A DNA stretch of 5,473 nt, from positions 1 through 5,473 of the forward strand of contig DSDE01000120.1 in assembly GCA_011049095.1 (NCBI GenBank). The letters are read 5' to 3'. Shown piece by piece: positions 1 to 5,473 of this stretch. Every line of letters starts with the position of its first letter. The stretch's first letter is position 1. Origin of the DNA: Fidelibacterota bacterium (lineage in GTDB: Bacteria; Fidelibacterota; Fidelibacteria; Fidelibacterales; DSDE01). The notes under the pieces are model-generated. The model had not been told where the DNA came from. It ran no database searches and was given only the letters and a program-made list of their open reading frames with translations. Both the position numbers and the translations under genes were made by a program.

Positions 1-791
1 CTACAGAAGGCGGTATGGAAATCGAGAAGGTGGCGGCAAAGACACCGGAAAAAATTATCAAAGAGTTCATTGATCCCGCCGTGGGCTTAATGCCCTTTCA
101 GGTGCGTAAGCTGGCCTTTGCTTTAGGTCTGGAAGGCGTGCAATTTAAGAATGGAATCAAATTCCTCACAGCACTCTATAAAGCCTATGAAGCCACCGAC
201 GCCTCTCTGGCCGAAATAAATCCCTTGGTGCTTACAAAGGAAGGGGATGTTTTAGCCCTGGATGCCAAGATCAATTTTGATGACAATGCCCTCTTTCGGC
301 ATCCCGACATTGTAGAATACCGCGATTTTGCTGAAGAAGAGCCGATGGAGGTGGAGGCCAGCAAATTTAGCCTTAATTACATCAAGCTGGACGGAGAAGT
401 TGGCTGTATGGTTAATGGCGCTGGCCTGGCAATGGCCACAATGGATATTATCAAGCATTATGGCAGCGAACCAGCAAATTTTCTCGATGTAGGCGGTGTA
501 GCTAATTCTGAAACCGTGGCCAATGGCTTTAAAATTATCGTTTCAGACCCCAATGTGAAAGCCATTCTCATCAATATCTTTGGTGGTATTGTACGCTGCG
601 ACCGAGTGGCCCAGGGCATTATTGACGCACTCCACCAAGTGAAAGTTGCCGTGCCTGTTGTCGTGCGACTCGCCGGAACCAATGCAGAAGAAGCTGCAGA
701 ACTGTTAAGTAAATCGGATATGGACTTTATCGTGGCCGAAAACCTAGATGAAGCAGCCAGAAAAGCTGTCAAAGCAGTATCCCAATTATAA
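1..791 (+). CDS. sucC: Succinyl-CoA synthetase (ADP/GDP-forming) beta subunit, 5'-truncated by window edge
   Basis: This is the C-terminal part of the beta subunit of succinyl-CoA synthetase, which in the TCA cycle converts succinyl-CoA, phosphate and NDP to succinate, CoA and NTP in the cytoplasm. The frame is open from base 3 and gives 262 residues. It begins with TEGGMEIEKVA, a family-conserved stretch, so about 125 N-terminal residues (part of the ATP-grasp fold) lie outside the window. Visible family motifs are LDAKINFDDNA (bases 258-290), GCMVNGAGLAMATMD, FLDVGGVANSETVANGF, and FGGIVRCD (579-602), which belongs to the C-terminal ligase domain that contacts the alpha subunit. The gene ends in TAA ten bases before sucD, as expected for co-translated subunits. 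The ATG at base 15 is internal and is not the start. ATP versus GTP preference cannot be decided here. Confidence 0.97.
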   Translation, partial: TEGGMEIEKVAAKTPEKIIKEFIDPAVGLMPFQVRKLAFALGLEGVQFKNGIKFLTALYKAYEATDASLAEINPLVLTKEGDVLALDAKINFDDNALFRHPDIVEYRDFAEEEPMEVEASKFSLNYIKLDGEVGCMVNGAGLAMATMDIIKHYGSEPANFLDVGGVANSETVANGFKIIVSDPNVKAILINIFGGIVRCDRVAQGIIDALHQVKVAVPVVVRLAGTNAEEAAELLSKSDMDFIVAENLDEAARKAVKAVSQL

Positions 792-798
792 AGAGGAG
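792..798 (+). promoter_or_regulatory. Ribosome binding site deciding the sucD start
   Basis: AGAGGAG lies in the sucC-sucD gap, three bases before the ATG at 802. The spacing is short but the match is strong. The sucD frame is open further upstream to an ATG at 748 inside sucC, but only the ATG at 802 has this site and gives a protein with the usual SucD N-terminus (MSIL...). Confidence 0.75.
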
Positions 799-801
799 TA
801 T

Positions 802-1671
802 ATGAGCATTTTAGCAGGAAAAGAGACCCGCTTGGTTGTGCAGGGTTTCACAGGAAAAGAAGGAAGCTTTCACGCCAGCCAGATGATCGAATATGGCACC
901 AAAGTGCTTGGCGGCATCACACCAGGTAGAGGCGGTCAAACTCACCTCGACCGACCAGTTTTTAATACAGTTGCTGAAGCCGTCGAAAAAGAGGGCGCCA
1001 ATACATCCATCATTTTTGTTCCACCGGCTTATGCGGCAGACAGTATCATAGAAGCTATAGATGCAAGACTTGATCTGGTCGTAGCCATCACCGAAGGCAT
1101 TCCCTTAAAAGATATGATTAAAGTTAAAGAATATTTAAGCAAACATGAAACCCGTCTTATCGGCCCCAATTGTCCCGGTATTATCTCTCCTGGAAAGGCA
1201 AAAATCGGCATTATGCCCGGTTTCATCCATCAGCAGGGGAGCATTGGCATCATCAGCCGAAGCGGTACCCTAACTTATGAAGCGGTGGCTCAGGTCGGCG
1301 CAGAAGGTTTTGGCCAATCTACCAGTATTGGTATTGGCGGCGATCCAATTATCGGCACCAACTATATTGACCTTCTCACACTTTTTGAAGAAGATGATCA
1401 GACCGAAGCAGTTATAATGATTGGGGAAATCGGTGGAAGCGCTGAAGAAGAAGCCGCTTTGTGGGCGCAGAAAAACTTCAGCAAACCCATCGTCGCTTTT
1501 ATTGCCGGTCAAACTGCCCCTCCCGGACGCCGCATGGGACACGCTGGCGCAATTATTTCTGGAGGCAAAGGTACTGCTGCAGAAAAAATGCGAATTCTGA
1601 CCGAAGCTGGCATCCACGTGGTCAATAACCCAGCTGAAATCGGAAAAAAGATTAAGGAAATTCTGGTCTGA
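802..1671 (+). CDS. sucD: Succinyl-CoA synthetase alpha subunit
   Basis: This is the alpha subunit of succinyl-CoA synthetase. It binds CoA and carries the histidine that is transiently phosphorylated. The 289-residue length matches the family. The N-terminal CoA-binding Rossmann domain shows GFTGKEG at residues 15-21, followed by the GGITPGRGG region and PVFNTV. The ligase domain shows GPNCPGIISP, SRSGTL (from residue 152), GIGGDPIIGT and EIGGSAEE. The phosphohistidine is His247 in the motif GHAGAI. Every key segment is present, so the enzyme is probably active. The start at 802 is chosen from the ribosome binding site and from agreement with known N-termini. It lies 10 bases after sucC and 38 bases before ndk, in one operon. 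Confidence 0.97.
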   Translation: MSILAGKETRLVVQGFTGKEGSFHASQMIEYGTKVLGGITPGRGGQTHLDRPVFNTVAEAVEKEGANTSIIFVPPAYAADSIIEAIDARLDLVVAITEGIPLKDMIKVKEYLSKHETRLIGPNCPGIISPGKAKIGIMPGFIHQQGSIGIISRSGTLTYEAVAQVGAEGFGQSTSIGIGGDPIIGTNYIDLLTLFEEDDQTEAVIMIGEIGGSAEEEAALWAQKNFSKPIVAFIAGQTAPPGRRMGHAGAIISGGKGTAAEKMRILTEAGIHVVNNPAEIGKKIKEILV

Positions 1672-1709
1672 ATAATCTGAGTAATCAAAGAACTATTGAG
1701 GAAGATAAT

Positions 1710-2132
1710 ATGTCACTGACCTTTGCGATAATAAAACCTGATGCTGTGGCCAATGGCCATACTGGTAAAATCATTGACCGAATCATTCAGGAGAAATTTA
1801 TAATTCGAGGTCTAAAACAGGTAAAAATGACCCAGACCGTGGCCGAGGCATTTTATGAGGTGCACCGAGAGCGCCCTTTTTTTTCCGATCTGACCCGTTT
1901 TATGAGCAGCGGGAAATCTATTGTTTTGGTTTTAGAAAAAGAAAATGCCGTAAATGCCTGGCGTGAATTAATTGGAGCCACAAACCCCTTGCAAGCTGAT
2001 GCAAACACAATTCGTAAACTTTTTGCGGAAAATATGAGCAAAAACGCGGTTCATGGCTCAGACTCCGCCGAAAACGCACAAAAAGAAATTGCTTTTTTCT
2101 TTACAAATCAAGACATTATTACGAATGGATAG
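1710..2132 (+). CDS. ndk: Nucleoside diphosphate kinase
   Basis: Nucleoside diphosphate kinase transfers the gamma-phosphate of an NTP, through a phosphohistidine, to any NDP or dNDP. The 140-residue length is normal. Visible motifs are the N-terminal IIKPDA with Lys9, HRERPFF at residues 52-58 (nucleotide-binding region), and the signature NAVHGSDS with catalytic His115. The C-terminal end is the usual short tail after a hydrophobic FFF run. A GAGGAAG ribosome binding site at 1698-1704 stands five bases before the ATG. Its position directly after sucCD suggests co-expression with a step that makes ATP or GTP; in Pseudomonas, Ndk has been reported to associate with succinyl-CoA synthetase, but whether that holds here is inference. 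Confidence 0.97.
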   Translation: MSLTFAIIKPDAVANGHTGKIIDRIIQEKFIIRGLKQVKMTQTVAEAFYEVHRERPFFSDLTRFMSSGKSIVLVLEKENAVNAWRELIGATNPLQADANTIRKLFAENMSKNAVHGSDSAENAQKEIAFFFTNQDIITNG

Positions 2133-2164
2133 AAAACTAATAAATAACCCAGGAGGGTAAGAGA

Positions 2165-2998
2165 ATGAGGAAGTATTCCAGCCTAGTGATGGTGTTTCTG
2201 ATTACGTTTATGGCTTTTTCCGGCTGTGCAAAAAAGCAAGCAGGTGTTGTCGGTGAAGTCATTGATATTTCCGTAAGCAAAGCGCCGGAAAATGTGGTAA
2301 AATATTTGTGGGCTTTTAAAACAAAACCAGCAGACAGCCGATTGGACCCGAGGGATTTTTTGCCCTCAGATGATGCGGAAGCCGTAAGTTTTGTGCCAGA
2401 TGTTTCTGGCAAATATGAGGTGATTGTAGCTTTGGTTGACATCAATGGAAAAGAGACAAACGAAATATTTGTCTTTGAAGTCACAGTTCCAGAAGGCACA
2501 CCTTCTGCGGGACAAGTCGTCGTGCCTGAACGAGTGGTCAAGCCTGAGCCAGACAAAACTGCAGCAGCCGTAGCGCCAGCAAAGAAAGAAGAAGCAGCCG
2601 CTGCCACAAAAGCCCCTGAGAGTGAAAGCTGGAAAAGCGCTCCAACACCCAGCGCCGAGCAAAAAAGCGCCCCAAGGCCTCAAACAAGCCAGCCTGCGCC
2701 TGCCAAAGCAAGTAAAGATGCTGTCTCAATTCCAAAGAAAGATGGCTCTTTTACAATTCAGGTTGCCAGCTTCAAAACATATAACCAAGCTCTCGGTGTT
2801 GCAGACCAGCTCAAAGGCAAAGGTTTTGATGCATACGTCCAAAGGGCATATTTTAAAGAAAGCGATCAAATATGGTATCGGGTCAGAGTTGGCAGCTTTG
2901 CAAAAAAAGCCGAAGCGACCGAAGTGATTCGGTCTATTGTCGCGCAGTTTCCTAAATTTCCAATACCCTGGACTGACGTTACAAGAGAAGATTACTGA
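2165..2998 (+). CDS. Probable lipoprotein with PKD-like domain and C-terminal SPOR domain
   Basis: This 277-residue protein is probably exported and lipidated, and probably binds peptidoglycan. Residues 2-3 are basic, a hydrophobic segment runs from about 7 to 18, and FSGC ending at Cys21 is a plausible lipobox (Phe at -3 is less usual). Residues ~35-110 look like an Ig/PKD-type fold: YLWAF, a proline/serine stretch, then FVPDVSGKYEVIVALVDINGK. Residues ~112-190 are a low-complexity linker rich in Ala, Pro, Lys and Glu. Residues ~193-265 match a SPOR domain, with FTIQVASF (196-203) and WYRVRVGSF (237-245). SPOR domains bind denuded septal glycan strands, so a role in division or envelope upkeep is inferred. 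AGGAGGG at 2151-2157 is seven bases upstream of the ATG. It is the last gene before the terminator. No specific gene name can be given. Confidence 0.88.
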   Translation: MRKYSSLVMVFLITFMAFSGCAKKQAGVVGEVIDISVSKAPENVVKYLWAFKTKPADSRLDPRDFLPSDDAEAVSFVPDVSGKYEVIVALVDINGKETNEIFVFEVTVPEGTPSAGQVVVPERVVKPEPDKTAAAVAPAKKEEAAAATKAPESESWKSAPTPSAEQKSAPRPQTSQPAPAKASKDAVSIPKKDGSFTIQVASFKTYNQALGVADQLKGKGFDAYVQRAYFKESDQIWYRVRVGSFAKKAEATEVIRSIVAQFPKFPIPWTDVTREDY

Positions 2999-3007
2999 TT
3001 TCCCGAC

Positions 3008-3059
3008 TAAATGATAAAAAAAAGGGAGCGTCTCCGTTCCCTTTTTTTTTTATCATTTA
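3008..3059. terminator. Bidirectional intrinsic terminator between convergent operons
   Basis: A hairpin of GGGAGCG (3024-3030) and CGTTCCC (3035-3041) around a TCTC loop is flanked by A8 on the left and T10 on the right. The symmetry continues outward, since TAAATGAT (3008-3015) pairs with ATCATTTA (3052-3059). The + strand RNA has one G-U pair followed by a U tract ten bases after the lipoprotein stop region, so it should stop the sucC operon. Read on the - strand, the same site has a stem with one C-A mismatch, a GAGA (GNRA-type) loop and a T8 tract, and could stop the que operon, probably less efficiently. Confidence 0.92.
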
Positions 3060-3228
3060 ATAATTCAGGCTTGCTTAAAAAATTGTATTTAGGCGGACCT
3101 CAAAAATACAGGGTGGAAAATGGGCTTTTTGAGACTGATGAAGGGATGCTCGTGGCTTATAAAAAATATTGCCAATTCTGGATGTAAAATGACGCTCTGC
3201 CATGGGATTCAGGGCACAAAATGGCGCT
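3060..3228. other. Non-coding stretch between terminator and cupin relic
   Basis: No convincing gene is seen here on either strand. The possible reading frames have no family resemblance and no ribosome binding site. The - strand frame crossing 3075-3359 has an ATG but gives a composition unlike the neighbouring proteins and overlaps the cupin relic in another frame. The right end carries part of a short hairpin and a direct repeat (listed separately). It may be the 3' untranslated trailer of the que operon or decayed sequence. Confidence 0.5.
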
Positions 3229-3230
3229 CT
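3186..3230. repeat. Imperfect 13-base direct repeat pair
   Basis: AAAATGACGCTCT (3186-3198) recurs as AAAATGGCGCTCT (3218-3230), 12 of 13 bases identical, with a period of 32 bases. The second copy also forms the left arm of the adjacent hairpin. No function is evident. Confidence 0.6.
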
Positions 3231-3238
3231 AAGCGCCA
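3222..3238. repeat. Perfect 7-bp inverted repeat (hairpin)
   Basis: TGGCGCT (3222-3228) and AGCGCCA (3232-3238) are exact reverse complements around a CTA loop. In addition ATTCTGG (3175-3181) is complementary to CCAGAAT (3236-3242), so two alternative pairings compete for the same bases. There is no T tract, so this is not a standard terminator. It overlaps the last codons and the stop of the cupin relic. Confidence 0.6.
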
Positions 3239-3535
3239 GAATCTGGACAAAATAATGACAAAATTTTGACGACAGAATTGTCATCAAATTCATCATAAAG
3301 AAAGTCATCCGCGTGTTCATTGCCTTCGTGGTCGGCGGCGCTGCCATCGCCAGCTTCAATCCTGATTAGCTGGGGATTGGGCAATATGAGGCGACGAAGT
3401 TTACGGCTGAAGGGTAAAATAGCGCATTACAATCTCTTTTGAACCGTCGTTAGCTCCAATGGCAATCTATTATCCCAGCCCTTCCAAGCTGTCGCATTTG
3501 ATAATGGGAATATCTTTCTGGTTTTTGATCATCAT
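3229..3535 (-). pseudogene. Decayed small cupin-domain protein gene downstream of queC
   Basis: The frame starts with ATG at 3535, one base after the queC stop, with GGAG at 3545-3542 as ribosome binding site. It reads MMIKNQKDIPIIKCDSLEGL and then hits TAA and TAG at 3472-3467. The same frame resumes as IAIGANDGSKEIVMRYFTLQ and stops at TAA 3403-3401; this resembles the first strands of small single-domain cupins (DGxxxxxMRxFxLxPGG). The frame shifted by one base is open from 3426 to TAG at 3231-3229. It contains AGDGSAADHEGNEHADDFLY and then VVKILSLFCPDSGA, close in order and spacing to the later cupin strands (GxGxxxDxxGNE, GDFxY, KFLCLVP). The total, about 102 codons, suits a ~105-residue cupin. 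Where the HxHxxxxH metal ligands should be, leucines and a glutamine appear. The match is from memory of the family, so it is an inference. A chance resemblance in non-coding DNA is the alternative. Confidence 0.6.
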
Positions 3536-3536
3536 C

Positions 3537-4235
3537 TCATTCTCCACTCTTTTTTGGCTCTTTTGGCAGGTCTTTATTTTTTTGCCGTTCCAGAAACTTA
3601 AAATACCCGTTTGCCCTAAGCTTGCATGCAGGACAAGTGCCGCAGCCATAGCCCCATTCATGCAGGGTCGTATGATCACCGATATAGCAGGTATGGGTTT
3701 CTTTCACGATGCGCTCCATTACGCCAAGCTGATAAGAAAGCTCCCAGATCTGTGATTTATCGAGAAACTGCAGCGGTGTGTGAATCGTCAGGCGGAAATC
3801 CATTCCCAGACTCAGTGTTTTCTCCATCTGCCGGATAAAATCGCTGCGACAATCAGGGTATCCACTGTAATCAGCTTCATTCACACCGATGACCAGGTTG
3901 CTGGCATTGAGTTTATAGCCCAGAGCTGCCGCCAGAGTCAGAAAGAGGATATTCCGGCCTGGCACAAAAGTATTGGGAATGCCATGTTCTGGATTGGTGA
4001 TCAGCTTTTCCTCGATCATCGCGGTGCCGCCGATTTCTTTAAATGCCGGAACTGAAAGCTCGTGGAGAAAAACTTTCTCTTGCTGGCACAGATTCCGAGC
4101 GCTCTGGTATTCAATCTTATGGCGCTGCTCATAATGAATGAAAAGGGCATCTGCCAGGGGAAATTTCTCCTTAGCCCAGAAGAGGCAGGTGGCGCTGTCT
4201 TGTCCACCACTCAGCAAAACGATGGCTTTTTCCAT
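3537..4235 (-). CDS. queC: 7-cyano-7-deazaguanine synthase
   Basis: QueC uses ATP and ammonia to turn 7-carboxy-7-deazaguanine into 7-cyano-7-deazaguanine (preQ0), the last of the three pathway steps encoded here, in the cytoplasm. The 232-residue protein has the PP-loop ATP pyrophosphatase motif SGGQDS at residues 9-14, PGRNILFLTLAAALGY in the middle, and GVNEADYSGYPDCR. The zinc-binding cysteines are Cys183, Cys198, Cys201 and Cys204 (CYIGD, then CGTCPACKLR). The 15-residue spacing between the first two, containing HEWGYG, is the longer form of this loop, which I recall from other bacteria such as alphaproteobacteria; E. coli has nine. Its ATG shares one base with the queE stop (TAATG), and AGGA at 4247-4244 is the ribosome binding site. 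A short lysine-rich tail ends the protein. Confidence 0.96.
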   Translation of the reverse strand: MEKAIVLLSGGQDSATCLFWAKEKFPLADALFIHYEQRHKIEYQSARNLCQQEKVFLHELSVPAFKEIGGTAMIEEKLITNPEHGIPNTFVPGRNILFLTLAAALGYKLNASNLVIGVNEADYSGYPDCRSDFIRQMEKTLSLGMDFRLTIHTPLQFLDKSQIWELSYQLGVMERIVKETHTCYIGDHTTLHEWGYGCGTCPACKLRANGYFKFLERQKNKDLPKEPKKSGE

Positions 4236-4855
4236 TAGCGTATTCCTAAATATTTATGCAACTGCACGGAAAGTCTCCATTGCGGATGCTGTTTTACATA
4301 TTCGATGCAATATTGCAGGGTTTCTGCATCGGTGAGGACGCTCCCTGCTGAGCCAATTTTTTCGGAATGGGTGGGATTTTTGGGGGAAATGAAATAGTGA
4401 TTGGCGCTGAGCCCAAACAGCTCCGCCGCCTCTCCCCTGCCCAAAAGAATCTTGGCTTCATCACAATGTATGATTTTTAATCGTTTATTTTTTGGGGAAA
4501 CGCTAACCCAGTCAAAGAGTGTATGTCCGGGTTCAAACATGCCGTTTGTTTCCACATGGAGAATGTATCCGGCTGATTTTAAAGCCGATGCGATGGGAAA
4601 GGTATCATTCATCAGCGGCTCACCACCGGTAAAAATAACGCGTCTGGCCGGATATTGGGCAATATTTTCAAGAATTTCCGCCACAGACATTATGTTTCCA
4701 GAGAGGAACTCGGTGTCACAAAAGGGGCAGCGGAGATTACAGTCGCTAAAGCGGAGAAAAACCGCTGGCGTTCCCTGCCAGAAAGCTTCTCCCTGGAGGC
4801 TGTAAAAGATTTCATTTATCTTGTATAAATGGCCTGACTGGCCGGCGTTTCCCAT
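4235..4855 (-). CDS. queE: 7-carboxy-7-deazaguanine synthase (radical SAM)
   Basis: QueE rearranges 6-carboxytetrahydropterin to 7-carboxy-7-deazaguanine with S-adenosylmethionine and a [4Fe-4S] cluster. The 206-residue protein starts its core with YKINEIFYSLQGE (residues 11-23), has the cluster cysteines Cys39, Cys43 and Cys46 in CNLRCPFC, FTGGEP ending at residue 80, VETNG (101-105) for SAM binding, and SPK (120-122). It ends with the family tail LSVQLHKYLGIR. The ATG at 4855 lies inside queD, giving a 40-base overlap and ten residues before the usual start. The position of the family methionine is Leu10 (codon TTA), so no closer standard start exists. A weak GAAAG at 4867-4863 precedes the ATG; translation is probably coupled to queD. 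Confidence 0.94.
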   Translation of the reverse strand: MGNAGQSGHLYKINEIFYSLQGEAFWQGTPAVFLRFSDCNLRCPFCDTEFLSGNIMSVAEILENIAQYPARRVIFTGGEPLMNDTFPIASALKSAGYILHVETNGMFEPGHTLFDWVSVSPKNKRLKIIHCDEAKILLGRGEAAELFGLSANHYFISPKNPTHSEKIGSAGSVLTDAETLQYCIEYVKQHPQWRLSVQLHKYLGIR

Positions 4856-5214
4856 AAAATAACTTTCGAAATGCGGGGTTCATTTTTCTCTAAGGTGACA
4901 AAAATCCATTCTGCCAAATTTTCAGCCGTCGTTTCAAAGGGTAAAACAGTCCTTTTAAAGCACTCCGGAATCGCTTTCATCAGCATTTCATCCTTACTCC
5001 AGATGGCAGTGCTATGGTCAAGCAAAGAGAGAATCTCCTTTTTGACCATATTTTTGATCTCGGCAAAATCAGCAATCATTCCCTGGCTGTTTTTTTCACT
5101 GCTGAGAAAGACCTGGAGGCGGTAGCTGTGGCCATGGAGGTTTTTGCATTTTCCAGAGTGCAGCGCCAACCGGTGGGCCATATCAAAGGTAAATTCTTTA
5201 GAAATTTCCAACAT
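4816..5214 (-). CDS. queD: 6-carboxy-5,6,7,8-tetrahydropterin synthase
   Basis: QueD, a tunnelling-fold enzyme related to 6-pyruvoyltetrahydropterin synthase, makes 6-carboxytetrahydropterin from 7,8-dihydroneopterin triphosphate. The 132-residue length is normal. Zinc ligands His14, His27 and His29 lie in FDMAHRL and NLHGHSY, and the catalytic Cys23 in SGKCKNLHGH. Asp66-His67 (LLDHSTAIW) and Glu98 (TTAENLAEW), with Glu122 (WETPAS), complete the active site. The usual PT before xEN reads ET here, a small change at the substrate pocket edge. AGGA at 5226-5223 overlaps the stop codon of the upstream amylase gene and is eight bases from the ATG. The GTP cyclohydrolase needed for the substrate (folE) is not in the window. 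Confidence 0.95.
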   Translation of the reverse strand: MLEISKEFTFDMAHRLALHSGKCKNLHGHSYRLQVFLSSEKNSQGMIADFAEIKNMVKKEILSLLDHSTAIWSKDEMLMKAIPECFKRTVLPFETTAENLAEWIFVTLEKNEPRISKVILWETPASQAIYTR

Positions 5215-5224
5215 TTTTCAAATC

Positions 5225-5473
5225 CTAAATTATTTTTAAATAATAAGACGTCAGCGCTTTGAGGGACAAAGTCACTTGTTTGCCTTTCACATCCAGCTTT
5301 TGTGGATTGTCGAGAATGGGTTCAATGCGGCGAAAATCTAAGCTTTCCGGCAGGTCAAAACTCAATTCTCTATCACTTTCACCGCGATGGATAACAATCA
5401 AAATGCGCTCATTCAGGTCACTGCGAAGAAATGCAAAAACTGTTTCATCGGCCAACATTGTATAATAATCACC
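5225..5473 (-). CDS. C-terminal end of a probable GH13 alpha-amylase-family enzyme, 5'-truncated by window edge
   Basis: Only the last 82 residues are inside the window, and the frame is open to base 5473. They begin GDYYTMLADETVFAFLR, continue RILIVIHRGESDRELSFDLP and end with VTLSLKALTSYYLKII. This is the pattern of domain C, the C-terminal beta-sandwich of GH13 enzymes (amylase, cyclomaltodextrinase and neopullulanase types): a short 'GDY..L..D..VFAFxR' lead, an 'ERxLVVxNR' strand and a closing strand with aromatic residues. The catalytic barrel lies outside the window, so the substrate and the exact subfamily cannot be told. The stop TAG is ten bases before queD, so the two genes are probably on one transcript. 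The methionine at 5458 is internal. Confidence 0.7.
   Translation of the reverse strand, partial: GDYYTMLADETVFAFLRSDLNERILIVIHRGESDRELSFDLPESLDFRRIEPILDNPQKLDVKGKQVTLSLKALTSYYLKII

Noticed and set aside
748..801. An upstream ATG that would extend sucD by 18 residues.
   Set aside because: It lies inside sucC without a ribosome binding site, and the added residues do not belong to SucD. The start at 802 has AGAGGAG upstream.
3259..3286. TGACAA...TTGTCA symmetry as an operator.
   Set aside because: The arms are six bases and AT-rich, they lie inside the cupin relic, and no promoter or gene start is near.
3075..3359. A 94-codon - strand frame with an ATG in the intergenic region.
   Set aside because: No family resemblance, no ribosome binding site seen, and it overlaps the cupin relic in a different frame.
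3259..3369. A + strand hydrophobic reading frame ending ...VFIAFVVGGAAIASFNPD, like a small membrane peptide.
   Set aside because: It has no ATG start and no ribosome binding site. It is antisense to the cupin relic, whose acidic His/Asp/Glu codons produce the hydrophobic reading as a shadow.
3464..3475. Possible programmed stop-codon recoding (readthrough) at TAATAG in the cupin-like frame.
   Set aside because: Two adjacent different stops, a further TAA and a frameshift downstream make decay far simpler. No selenocysteine or pyrrolysine element is evident.
5215..5224. A preQ1 riboswitch before the que genes.
   Set aside because: Only ten bases separate queD from the upstream gene, too few for any riboswitch.

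Overview
The window is 5.5 kb of ordinary bacterial chromosome carrying two convergent operons that meet at a bidirectional terminator near 3008-3059. On the + strand, entering from the left edge, lie sucC (3' two-thirds), sucD, ndk and a gene for a lipoprotein with a PKD-like domain and a C-terminal SPOR domain. On the - strand, entering from the right edge, lie the C-terminal end of a probable GH13 alpha-amylase-family enzyme, then queD, queE and queC, followed by a decayed reading frame.

No phylogenetic marker is conclusive. A diderm bacterium is suggested by the lipoprotein signal joined to a SPOR domain. The moderate base composition, the gene content and the short-spaced operons would fit a free-living bacterium of the FCB or Calditrichota kind, but that placement is a guess from overall protein style.

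+ strand operon: SucC and SucD form succinyl-CoA synthetase, the TCA-cycle step that makes a nucleoside triphosphate by substrate-level phosphorylation. Ndk passes the terminal phosphate among nucleotides, so its place next to sucCD makes biochemical sense. The last gene encodes an exported lipoprotein likely to bind septal peptidoglycan, with no obvious metabolic link. Gaps of 10, 38 and 32 bases and a single strong terminator support one transcript.

- strand operon: QueD, QueE and QueC act in consecutive steps from dihydroneopterin triphosphate to 7-cyano-7-deazaguanine (preQ0), the precursor of queuosine in tRNA. They are packed tightly: a 10-base gap after the amylase gene, a 40-base queD/queE overlap and a 1-base queE/queC overlap.

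The 3060-3536 stretch has no intact gene. Reading it on the - strand gives the least expected result. A start codon sits one base after the queC stop, with a good ribosome binding site, and opens a frame that reads like a small cupin protein. It is broken by two adjacent in-frame stops and a frameshift, and its usual metal-binding histidines appear to be lost. I interpret it as a cupin pseudogene that was once the last gene of the que operon. The remaining ~170 bases hold a perfect 7-bp hairpin and a 13-base direct repeat of unknown meaning. I see no mobile element, CRISPR array, RNA gene or new defence-type system.
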